From contig NZ_CP060723.1 in assembly GCF_014395225.1 (NCBI RefSeq), forward strand, positions 2,480,001 through 2,544,000: a stretch of DNA of 64,000 bases, written 5' to 3'. The translations under genes were made by a program, and so were the position numbers. Positions 35,876 to 44,012 of the stretch are shown here, piece after piece. Positions within the stretch are counted from its first letter, which is position 1. The number at the start of each line of letters is the position of its first letter. This DNA comes from Pedobacter roseus (GTDB lineage Bacteria > Bacteroidota > Bacteroidia > Sphingobacteriales > Sphingobacteriaceae). A model generated the notes under the pieces. That model ran no database searches and was not told the DNA's origin. It saw only the letters and a list, made by a program, of their open reading frames with translations.

Positions 35876-38368
35876 ATGGAAAATACAATTAATTACGGAA
35901 TAGATTTAGGTACAACTAACAGTGCCATAGCAAAATTTGTGAAAGGAGAAATTTTTATCTTTTCAAATCCACAAGATATGGGGTCAAGAACCTTGCCTTC
36001 AATAGTTGGATATAAAAAAGATAAAATACTTGTAGGCAAACAAGCTCGAGTTTTTGCCGAAAGAGAGCCACAAAATGTAAAAAGTGTTTTTAAACGGAAA
36101 ATGGGAACATCTGAAAGTTTTCCTGTAAAATCTTTAAATCAATCAAAAACACCTATAGAGTTATCTGCACAAGTACTAAAAGAATTAAAAACATTTGTAA
36201 ATACAGGAGACAGCCTAGACGCTGTTGTAATTACTATTCCAGCCTCATTTGATACGATACAATCAAACGCAACAAAGGAAGCAGGTATCTTAGCAGGATT
36301 CAAACAAGTTGTTTTATTACAAGAACCAATTGCAGCAAGCTTGGCTTATGCCAATATGAAGAAAGAAAAGGAAATGCAAGAAGGACAATGGTTAGTTTAT
36401 GATCTCGGTGGTGGAACTTTTGATGTTGCATTGATCCAAATCAAAGACGGAGAGATGAAAGTTTTAGACCATGAAGGTGATAATTTCTTAGGTGGGGCTG
36501 ACTTTGATAATTTAATAGTTGAAAAAATTATAATTCCTAAACTTTATGAAAATTATAAGTTTTCAGATTTGGAAGAGAAGATGAAAAGTGCTTCAGGTAA
36601 ATTAAATGCTGTCTATTTAAAGCTTTTAAGATTATCAGAAGATGCAAAAATTATTCTTTCAGCAAAAACTTCTGCAGAAATCGAAGTCTCTGGTTTTGAG
36701 GATGAAGATGGGAATGATGTTGATATAGAAATAGTAATTACTCGTTCTGAATTTAATGAACTCATTAGACCAAATATTGATGGGATTAATGAAATGATTA
36801 AACAAATTCTGACTAGAAATTCATTAACACAGATTGATTTACAATTTATATTAATGGTTGGTGGATCTACGTACATACCTTATGTAAGAACACGAGTAGA
36901 AGAAGTTTTACAAATATCAGTAAACTGCGAAATAGACCCGACAACAGCAGTTGCAATTGGTGCGGCTTATTACGCAGCGACAAAACGCAAAGAAATAGAG
37001 AAATCTGGAAAAGCCAAACATTCTAGTATTTCGGTAAAAACATCATACAATAAAGCATCAAAAGAAAAGGATGAATTATTTTCTGCAAGAATTACTGGAA
37101 ACACAGACGGACTTTTGTATAGAATAACAAGACAGGATGGTGGTTTTGATAGCGGAATTAAAAATCTTTCAGAAAGGATAAGTGAAGATTTGCCTTTAGT
37201 CAATGGAGCATTCAATTTCTTTTCACTTGTAATTTATGACATTGAAAATAATATTATTGAAACAGATATTGAACCAATAGGAATTAATAGTGGCTTTGGA
37301 ATAAGCGGACAACCAATTCCAGAAGATATTTGTTTAGAAGTAGATGATTACGACAACCCAGGGAAAACAAGATTAAAGGCGATTTTCTTTAAAAATTCAA
37401 TTCTACCACTACGTTCACAAGGAACGAGTTTTCCACTAAATAAGGGTTTAATAAAAGGAAACAATGATGATTTTATTTACATTAATGTTCTAGAGGGTTC
37501 TCATTTAGCACTACCTGAAGCCAATAAAGGTATAGGTTTTATGGAAATTAGAGGGACTCAAATCACAAGAGATATTGCAAAGGGTTCGGACATAGAAATC
37601 ACAATTTCAATTTCGGAATCAAGAGACATTACAATTTCGGCTTATCTAAATATGGCAGATCAAGAATTTAAACAAACCTTTAATCCGAAAGAAAGGCATA
37701 CGACAATAGAATTCTTAAAAGAACAAGTTGAAGATTTATCGGATAAATTAGAGTTAGAAATACAAGAAGCAACTGATAGAGAAGATTATGAAACAGCGAG
37801 CGCTTTAAGTAAACTGAAAAAACAAATGGAATCCGTAAGTGAAGAAACTGAAAGTTTAACAGGTGATGATGTTACGGACAAACGTTATCAATTGGAAGAT
37901 AAGAAAAGAAAAATTGCTCAAGAAATTGATAGTGCGACAAAAAATAAAAGAATTCAACAAGTAAAAGCACACTACTTCGAAATAAAAGATGAATGCAAAA
38001 AAATATTGGATGAGAACGGTAACGATCATGAGAGAAAAATATTTAACGACATAGTAGCGCAAGAAAGTGTGTTTTTTGCCACAAATAGCCCTTTGAAAAT
38101 TCAAGAAAAGTCGGATGAAATACATTCTATTGTTGGGAAAATTAGATGGAGGACTCCAGAATTTTTATCAAATATTTTTCAATGGTGTAAAAATAGTCAG
38201 ACTAGAATGAATGACCAAGCACAAGCAAAAAGTTTAATTGATGCAGGAAATTTTGCAATCGAAAGTAATAATTGGGAGCGTCTATCAGAGATAAATAGTG
38301 GTTTGCTTAATTTATTGCCAAAAGGAGCTGAGAAAGAAGCAACCACAAAAATTGGATTTGGAATTTAA
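35876..38368 (+). CDS. Divergent Hsp70 (DnaK-like) with long helical tail
   Basis: 830 aa from the ATG at 35876, preceded by agga 7 nt upstream; an ATG at 35846 overlaps the previous gene and is less likely. ATPase domain complete: DLGTTNS (10-16), Lys73 in VFKRKMG, EPIAASLAYA, DLGGGTFD (176-183, the conserved Thr present), MVGGSTYIPYVR (327-338). The substrate half (about 385-600) keeps only a DnaK-like core (ILPLRSQGTSF; VLEGSHLALPEANKGIGFM; ITISAYLNM). Residues about 605-830 are helical and coiled-coil-like (LSDKLELEIQEATDREDYET). Longer than DnaK (about 640 aa), so not the housekeeping chaperone. Confidence 0.88.
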   Translation: MENTINYGIDLGTTNSAIAKFVKGEIFIFSNPQDMGSRTLPSIVGYKKDKILVGKQARVFAEREPQNVKSVFKRKMGTSESFPVKSLNQSKTPIELSAQVLKELKTFVNTGDSLDAVVITIPASFDTIQSNATKEAGILAGFKQVVLLQEPIAASLAYANMKKEKEMQEGQWLVYDLGGGTFDVALIQIKDGEMKVLDHEGDNFLGGADFDNLIVEKIIIPKLYENYKFSDLEEKMKSASGKLNAVYLKLLRLSEDAKIILSAKTSAEIEVSGFEDEDGNDVDIEIVITRSEFNELIRPNIDGINEMIKQILTRNSLTQIDLQFILMVGGSTYIPYVRTRVEEVLQISVNCEIDPTTAVAIGAAYYAATKRKEIEKSGKAKHSSISVKTSYNKASKEKDELFSARITGNTDGLLYRITRQDGGFDSGIKNLSERISEDLPLVNGAFNFFSLVIYDIENNIIETDIEPIGINSGFGISGQPIPEDICLEVDDYDNPGKTRLKAIFFKNSILPLRSQGTSFPLNKGLIKGNNDDFIYINVLEGSHLALPEANKGIGFMEIRGTQITRDIAKGSDIEITISISESRDITISAYLNMADQEFKQTFNPKERHTTIEFLKEQVEDLSDKLELEIQEATDREDYETASALSKLKKQMESVSEETESLTGDDVTDKRYQLEDKKRKIAQEIDSATKNKRIQQVKAHYFEIKDECKKILDENGNDHERKIFNDIVAQESVFFATNSPLKIQEKSDEIHSIVGKIRWRTPEFLSNIFQWCKNSQTRMNDQAQAKSLIDAGNFAIESNNWERLSEINSGLLNLLPKGAEKEATTKIGFGI

Positions 38369-38475
38369 ATAGAAGACGCTGTGTCACTAAAGTTCCTACT
38401 GTTATCTCTTAAAATTGATTATTTTATTTGACAGCTATATTGACTTTGACAAGTTGTATGGACGCCAAAATTAAA

Positions 38476-38507
38476 AAACCTCTGCAAGTAATAACTTACA
38501 GAGGTTT
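38476..38507 (-). terminator. Terminator of tRNA-Lys
   Basis: aaacctctgcaagt / acttacagaggttt (one mismatch) followed on the - strand by TTTTTTAA, 12 bp past the tRNA 3' end. Confidence 0.8.
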
Positions 38508-38519
38508 CATTTATTCTCG

Positions 38520-38592
38520 TGATCCCGCTGGGATTCGAACCCAGGACCACTACATTAAAAGTGTAATGCTCTACCAGCTGAGCTACGGAATC
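38520..38592 (-). tRNA. tRNA-Lys (anticodon TTT)
   Basis: On the - strand the 73-nt cloverleaf starts GATTCCGTAGCTCAGCTGG and ends CGGGATC plus discriminator A. Acceptor GATTCCG pairs with CGGGATC. The anticodon arm is TACACTTTTAATGTA (anticodon TTT), T arm GGTTCGAATCC. CCA is not encoded. It borders the Hsp70 island on the side of its 3' end. Confidence 0.95.
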
Positions 38593-38735
38593 TACTTTGT
38601 TTAAAAACGTTGTGCGTTTCCTTTAAAGTGGTGCAAATATAGGGTTCTGATGTATTTCATGCAAATAAAAAATCACCAAATCCCTTACTGTATTGATTTA
38701 TAGGCGAATTAATTATTTACCTTCTGTTTTTTAAA

Positions 38736-38743
38736 TAGATTTG
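38736..38743 (+). promoter_or_regulatory. -7 box of the FGE-like gene
   Basis: TAGATTTG (TAnnTTTG) 32 bp before the ATG at 38776. Confidence 0.4.
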
Positions 38744-38775
38744 ATATTTTTATCGCTCCATATTTAATCTCTGCC

Positions 38776-39894
38776 ATGTATAAATTTCTTTCTTTCCTGT
38801 TTTTTTTGCCGCTCCTGTTTATATTTTCTTGTAAATCTAATCGTGCCAAAGAAGAAGAAAAGGCTAAACACAGGCAGGATTCACTGGCTTCATGCGAAAA
38901 GAATATGCCCAGCCGTTTTGGTGCCGTAAAAGATTCTTCCAGTTTTGCTTCCAATAAAGTGAGTCACGAGGGCATGGTTTTAATTCCCGCAGGCGAATTT
39001 GCAATGGGCGCCTCTGATAAAGAGGGCAGGGATGATGAATATCCTCAGCACAAGGTTAAATTATCCTCATTTTGGATCGATGTAACCGAAGTAACCAATG
39101 GCGATTTTAAAAAATTTGTAGATGCAACGGGTTACAAAACCACGGCCGAGCGCAAGCCCGATTGGGAAGAAATGAAGAAACAACTTCCGGCAGGTACACC
39201 GAAACCACCCGATAGCGTTTTTGTGGCGGCATCTTTGGTTTTTTATCAACCCAAAAGCATCACTTCTTTAAACGATGCCTCACAATGGTGGCGCTGGGTT
39301 AAAGGTGCCGACTGGAAACATCCGCATGGCCCTAAAAGCGATATCAAAGGAAAAGAGAACTATCCGGTGGTACATGTTTCGTGGGATGATGCCATGGCTT
39401 ATTGCAAATGGTCGGGCAAACGTTTACCTACTGAAGCAGAATGGGAATATGCTGCAAGAGGTGCTTTAAAAGACCAGAAATACCCATGGGGAAATGAGGA
39501 TATCGAAAAAGGCAAAGCTAAAGCCAATACCTGGCAGGGCAGTTTCCCCGTCAAAAATACCGATTGGGATGGGCACAACGGATTAGCCGCTGTAAAACAG
39601 TTCAAAGCGAATGGATATGGATTGTACGACATGGCGGGCAACGTATGGGAGTGGTGCAGCGATTGGTACCGCCCTGATTATTATGCCACACTGCAGGGTG
39701 TAAGCAACAATCCTACGGGCCCCACAGACAGTTACGACCCCATGGAACCAACAGTACCCAAAAGAGTGGTTAGGGGAGGTTCGTTTATGTGCAATGCTTC
39801 TTATTGCAAAGGATACCGCGTAACCTCAAGAATGAAAACCTCTACCGATACGGGCCTGGAACACACGGGTTTCAGGTGTGTAAGTTCCAATTAA
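38776..39894 (+). CDS. Formylglycine-generating-enzyme-like (SUMF1) lipoprotein
   Basis: 372 aa with a lipoprotein signal (hydrophobic run, lipobox FIFSC, Cys20 about). FGE-sulfatase domain from about 68: MVLIPAGEFAMGASDKEGRD, WIDVTEVTNGDFKKF, RLPTEAEWEYAARGA, MAGNVWEWCSDWYRP, ending GFRCVSS. The copper/catalytic Cys pair of true FGEs is present: RGGSFMCNASYC (C-x4-C, matching Cys336/Cys341 of human FGE). FGEs turn a sulfatase Cys into formylglycine. Being an exported lipoprotein without a sulfatase gene in the window is notable; GldJ/GldK gliding lipoproteins share this fold. Confidence 0.85.
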   Translation: MYKFLSFLFFLPLLFIFSCKSNRAKEEEKAKHRQDSLASCEKNMPSRFGAVKDSSSFASNKVSHEGMVLIPAGEFAMGASDKEGRDDEYPQHKVKLSSFWIDVTEVTNGDFKKFVDATGYKTTAERKPDWEEMKKQLPAGTPKPPDSVFVAASLVFYQPKSITSLNDASQWWRWVKGADWKHPHGPKSDIKGKENYPVVHVSWDDAMAYCKWSGKRLPTEAEWEYAARGALKDQKYPWGNEDIEKGKAKANTWQGSFPVKNTDWDGHNGLAAVKQFKANGYGLYDMAGNVWEWCSDWYRPDYYATLQGVSNNPTGPTDSYDPMEPTVPKRVVRGGSFMCNASYCKGYRVTSRMKTSTDTGLEHTGFRCVSSN

Positions 39895-39987
39895 AAATAA
39901 ATTTAAAATCACGCAAACGTTTGACCCCTATATTTTAAATTATTATTGTTTAGTTTGGCCGCAACAAATTAAACCGAACCAACCTTT

Positions 39988-41274
39988 ATGCAACAAACAA
40001 CCAAATCGGGCCACACGCAGGGGCCAAAGCCATTAATTATCATCTGTGCTTTATTTTTTATTTTCGGCTTTGTAACCTGGGCAAACGGCACACTCATCCC
40101 ATTCTTTAAATTATCTTTCGGCCTATCTAACTTACAGGCATTCTTTGTAACCTTTGCCTCTTATATGGCTTACTTCTTTTTAGCTTTGCCATCATCGTGG
40201 ATCCTGAAAAAGGTGGGCTTTAAAAATGGAATTGTTTTAGGTCTGGTGATTTTAGGATTAGGTTCATTAATATTTATCCCTGCAGCATCAACACGTACTT
40301 TCGGTTTATTCCTGACTGGTATTTTTGTTCAGGGGGCAGCCCTGGCTTTGCTTCAAACGGCTTCTAACCCTTATTTAACCATTATTGGCCCAATCGAAAG
40401 TGCGGCAAAAAGGATCAGTATTGCGGGGATCTGTAATAAATTCGCCGGAATGATTGTTCCCTTGATTATGGGCAGTTTATTTTTGAAAAACGCTTCAGAG
40501 GTAGAAAAACAGATCAAAGCAGCTACAGGTGCGGTACACGAGCAATTGTTGAATGATGTTTTAGGTCGTGTAAATATGCCATACATTGTTTTGGCCATCG
40601 TTTTCTGTCTGTTTGCTGTTTTTATCAAATTTACTGATCTGCCAGAGGTAGAGGTTGAAGAAGATATCGTTGACGAAAGTAAAGGTGCAGTAGTGAAACA
40701 CAGCAGTATTTTTCAGTTTCCTCACTTATTTTTAGGTGCACTTTGTATTTTTGTATATGTTGGTGCAGAAGTAATGGCAGGCGATATTATCGGCATTTAT
40801 GGCCGCGAATTGGGCATCAGCGTAGAAATTAGTGGTAAATTAACCTCGATTACCCTTTTTAGTATGTTAATCGGTTATATCATCGGGATTATCACCATTC
40901 CAAAATACATCTCTCAGCAAAAAGCACTTCGCATCTGCGCCATTTTAGGTATTATATTTACGGTTTTATCTTTCGCCATTTCGAGCTGGTTCGCTGTAAT
41001 TTTTGTAGCCTTGCTTGGTTTGGCAAACTCATTAATGTGGCCAGCTATATTCCCGCTTGGCATCAGTCATTTAGGAAAATTTACCAAAATTGGTTCAGCC
41101 ATTATGGTAATGGGTATTGCAGGTGGTGCCATAATGCCATTGTTGTATGCCTTTTTAAATGAAAAATTACATGTCAATTTTCAGTTAGCCTATCTGTTAA
41201 CCGTATTGCCTTGTTACCTTTATATTTTGTTCTTTGCTATAAAAGGCCATAAAGCCGGACTAAAGTTAAAATAA
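39988..41274 (+). CDS. FucP-type sugar:proton symporter (MFS)
   Basis: 428 aa, about 12 transmembrane helices. FucP/GluP family: FFIFGFVTWANGTLIPFFKL in TM1, ASNPYLTIIGP, NKFAGMIVPLIMG, VYVGAEVMAGDIIGIYG, LGLANSLMWPAIFPLGI. Family members import L-fucose, glucose or galactose. With the sugar-oxidising genes elsewhere in the window it may import a deoxy-sugar, but the substrate is not readable. Confidence 0.9.
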   Translation: MQQTTKSGHTQGPKPLIIICALFFIFGFVTWANGTLIPFFKLSFGLSNLQAFFVTFASYMAYFFLALPSSWILKKVGFKNGIVLGLVILGLGSLIFIPAASTRTFGLFLTGIFVQGAALALLQTASNPYLTIIGPIESAAKRISIAGICNKFAGMIVPLIMGSLFLKNASEVEKQIKAATGAVHEQLLNDVLGRVNMPYIVLAIVFCLFAVFIKFTDLPEVEVEEDIVDESKGAVVKHSSIFQFPHLFLGALCIFVYVGAEVMAGDIIGIYGRELGISVEISGKLTSITLFSMLIGYIIGIITIPKYISQQKALRICAILGIIFTVLSFAISSWFAVIFVALLGLANSLMWPAIFPLGISHLGKFTKIGSAIMVMGIAGGAIMPLLYAFLNEKLHVNFQLAYLLTVLPCYLYILFFAIKGHKAGLKLK

Positions 41275-41299
41275 CCAAAACCAAATAAATTTTATGATT

Positions 41300-41334
41300 A
41301 AGCCCGGTCTTGTAAAGATTGGGCTTTCTTTTAT
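41300..41334 (+). terminator. Terminator of the FucP-like gene
   Basis: aagcccggtctt / agattgggctt stem, tetraloop-like gtaa, followed by TCTTTT, 26 bp past the stop. Confidence 0.75.
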
Positions 41335-41415
41335 CCTTAATTTTCGCTTATTTTGGCGAAATTATAATAGAGGGCTAAGTCTCAAATCTCATGTCTCAAA
41401 TCTCATATCTTAACA

Positions 41416-41922
41416 ATGAACAAAGCTATTTTTCTTGACCGCGACGGTGTACTTAACCACGAAATTTACGATTACATCTGCCGGGTAGAAGATTTTAAAA
41501 TATTAGAATACCAGATCCCTGTACTCAAAAAATTCTTCGACGAAGGTTATTTATTAATCGTAATTACCAACCAGGGCGGCATTGCCTTGAAACGTTATAC
41601 CGAACAGGAACTGGCCATTATGCACCAGTTGTTAAGAAATGCTTTTGTGGCCAAAGGAGCCGATATCGCCGGGTTTTATTACTGTCCGCACCACCCAACC
41701 GTTGGCGGCGAATGCAAATGTAGAAAACCAGCCTCCGGAATGATTTTAGATGCCATTGATATGTACGATATTGACCCGGCACAATCAGTGATGATCGGTG
41801 ATAAACCACGTGATGTTGAAGCGGCAAACGGAGCAGGAGTGAAGGGGATTTTGATTGAACCCGATGAGCAGATTAATTATGAGAAGGTTAAAGAAGTCCT
41901 TAGTCGGGAGTCTTTAGTCTAA
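41416..41922 (+). CDS. HAD-IIIA phosphatase, GmhB-like
   Basis: 168 aa. HAD nucleophile FLDRDGVLN (Asp 8/10), LIVITNQGGI, zinc loop CPHHPTVGGECKCRKP, and MIGDKPRDVEAANGAG. These are the features of D-glycero-D-manno-heptose-1,7-bisphosphate 7-phosphatase (LPS heptose) and of histidinol-phosphatase-like relatives. No other heptose genes are in the window. The last codons and stop lie in a dispersed repeat (agtcgggagtctttagtc, 41902-41919). Confidence 0.88.
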   Translation: MNKAIFLDRDGVLNHEIYDYICRVEDFKILEYQIPVLKKFFDEGYLLIVITNQGGIALKRYTEQELAIMHQLLRNAFVAKGADIAGFYYCPHHPTVGGECKCRKPASGMILDAIDMYDIDPAQSVMIGDKPRDVEAANGAGVKGILIEPDEQINYEKVKEVLSRESLV

Positions 41923-42105
41923 AGTCTCCTATTAGGGGGCATAAAAAATTATAAGTCCGGAGTTATTTGATTTGTTGATCAAAACCATTGGCTTGAGCAT
42001 GATCATTTGGGCGTTTTAACACGCTGTACACTATATCTTTTTGGCTGTCCTTCGACTACGTTACCATTGACAGATGCGAAGAAAAGTCTTCATTACGAGG
42101 AGGTA

Positions 42106-42158
42106 CGACGAAGCAATCTTTCCTGCTAGCGATCCTTGCTAGAAAGATTGCTTCGTCG
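42106..42158. repeat. Long hairpin of the 'cattgcgag ... cgaagcaatctt' family
   Basis: cgacgaagcaatcttt (42106-42121) pairs perfectly with aaagattgcttcgtcg (42143-42158), with an inner ctagc/gctag. Relatives with the words aagcaat and cattgc are at about 11032-11110 and 50297-50345. Confidence 0.85.
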
Positions 42159-42681
42159 GCTGAAAAAGCCTTTCTCGCAATGACGATTCCTCCCGGCCAA
42201 TAAACCGCATTAAAACCTTCTGTCATTTATATCGATTTTTATGAAATAAATTATCCCTCAGGATGACAGCCAAAAAGGATGCCGTTTCCATCGTTAACGC
42301 AAAATAACGCGTAATCATTTTTGCGGAATTTCTAAACAGACAAAAGAACTTCTATTACTGCCACCTAGACCTGATTGCAATGGCATTCCGGTCTCAATAA
42401 CTATTAATTTTATCCCGGACAATCACCGGAATACAATGTAAAGCAGGACTATCGTAACCGATAAGCACTGTTTTTGCTCTCCAAAAAACATGTAAATGGG
42501 AAGAAATTAATAACCAATCATCAATTCACAATGACCAATACCAAGCGCCGATAAAACCTTAATTGCCTTAACTTCTTAATGGTAGAAAAAATGTAAAATG
42601 TAAGAGGGGAGACGGGAAATGTAACCTGCAATTTGCTTATCATCCATTATACATCTTATATTATCCATAAAACAAAAAAAA

Positions 42682-42721
42682 TCCTAAGTCTTAAACCGGA
42701 AACCCGACTCAAGACTTAGGA
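42682..42721 (-). terminator. Terminator of the fructose-6-phosphate aldolase gene
   Basis: tcctaagtctt / aagacttagga, 11-bp perfect stem, 18-nt loop, followed on the - strand by a TTTTTTTG run, 23 bp past the stop. Confidence 0.85.
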
Positions 42722-42744
42722 CTAAAGACTCCCGACTTTAAATA

Positions 42745-43404
42745 TTACTTGCCCGCTGCTTTAGCATGGTCAGCTAAGAAAGTAGCTAAACCGCTATCGG
42801 TTAAAGGGTGTTTCAATAAGCCAACAATTGCAGCCAATGGCGCAGTAATTACATCAGCACCTAATTTAGCACAGTTTACAATGTGCAATGGTCCGCGGAT
42901 GGAAGCAGCTAAGATTTGAGTTTCGTAACCGTAGTTATCAAAAATAGTTCTGATATCTTCGATTAATACCAAACCATCGCTCGAAATATCATCTAAACGG
43001 CCTAAAAACGGAGAAACATAAGTAGCTCCTGCTTTTGCAGCCAATAAAGCCTGTCCGGCAGAGAAAATTAAAGTACAGTTGGTTTTAATTCCTTTTGATG
43101 AGAAATATTTAATGGCTTTAACACCATCTTTAATCATCGGAACTTTAACTACAATTTTAGGGTTTAAAGCCGCTAAAGCTTCACCTTCTTTAACAATCTC
43201 ATCGAAAGTAGTTGCAATTACTTCAGCACTTACGTTATCATCAACGATATCGCAAATTGCTTTATAATGGTTGATTACATTTTGTTCGCCGGTAATACCT
43301 TCTTTAGCCATTAAGCTAGGATTAGTGGTTACGCCATCTAAAATGCCAAGATCTTGCGCTTCTTTGATTTGATCAAGATTCGCTGTGTCAATAAAAAATT
43401 TCAT
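42745..43404 (-). CDS. fsa: Fructose-6-phosphate aldolase / short transaldolase
   Basis: 219 aa, the length of the FSA/TalC class. [30 protein letters not shown], Schiff-base Lys87 in [11 protein letters not shown], and [19 protein letters not shown]. It transfers or cleaves dihydroxyacetone units between fructose-6-P, erythrose-4-P and glyceraldehyde-3-P. FSA and TalC activities cannot be told apart safely. Downstream of an SRP RNA gene transcribed the same way. Confidence 0.9.
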   Translation of the reverse strand: MKFFIDTANLDQIKEAQDLGILDGVTTNPSLMAKEGITGEQNVINHYKAICDIVDDNVSAEVIATTFDEIVKEGEALAALNPKIVVKVPMIKDGVKAIKYFSSKGIKTNCTLIFSAGQALLAAKAGATYVSPFLGRLDDISSDGLVLIEDIRTIFDNYGYETQILAASIRGPLHIVNCAKLGADVITAPLAAIVGLLKHPLTDSGLATFLADHAKAAGK

Positions 43405-43493
43405 GGTTATAAATTCTTAAATATTTGAGTTTCTACGATTCAACCCTGAAGAATTTAATTCCCCCTTCAGGGGATTAAGGGAAAAGAAAAAAA

Positions 43494-43590
43494 GGGCAAG
43501 CACCTTCTATCGCACCGCTACAACCTTCTACCCTTGCTATGTTCCCATCCTGGGGGAGTTCAAAGGGAGCTGGTCGTAAAAGACTTGCCC
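43494..43590 (-). ncRNA. ffs: Small SRP (4.5S-type) RNA
   Basis: On the - strand gggcaag and cttgccc close a 97-nt hairpin. Its tip reads CCAGG-ATG-GGAA-CAT-AGCA-AGGG: stem ATG/CAT with a GGAA tetraloop between the symmetric CAGG and asymmetric AGCA loops, which is the SRP domain IV signature bound by Ffh. CTTGCCC is followed by TTTTTTTCTTTT, an intrinsic end. The precise ends may differ by a few bases. Confidence 0.88.
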
Positions 43591-44012
43591 GGCCACAAAG
43601 GTAGAAAAAGAAGTTGTTTCACGAAATGCATTTTTCTATTTTTTTTTGCTTTTAAGCTATGTTGCTGATTAGTAAATTAATAAATTTTAAATGTGTATTT
43701 TTAAAATGGCAGAAAATAGGAGCTGATCTGTGAGGTTAATGCAATATATTTATATATAAACGCTGAATTCATAAATAAACTCATAATTAAAACGTTTTAG
43801 GATTGTTTTTCTCTGAAAAGAGCTAATTATTATACGATATTGTCATTACAAATTTGATAATTATTAATATCAAAAATTAAAAATATTCTAATTTTATGAC
43901 TTTAAATTACATAAGGACTAAAATTTTTCCAAAAAACGTATCAACTCTGTAATTTTATAATTGTTTTTCCTATCTTAGTGTTTCCTATACACTAACAACT
44001 AACGAGCAAAGA
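43591..44012. other. AT-rich gap before gltB
   Basis: 422 bp, strongly AT-rich, no gene or repeat seen. It should hold the promoters of the SRP RNA (-) and of gltB (+). Confidence 0.5.

Larger units (their letters stand above)
41902..42737. repeat. Gene-free segment bounded by an 18-bp perfect inverted repeat
   Basis: agtcgggagtctttagtc (41902-41919) and its exact complement gactaaagactcccgact (42720-42737). Inside are dispersed repeats only (see 42106-42158) and the - strand terminator of the aldolase gene. I see no gene in 41923-42744. Confidence 0.75.
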
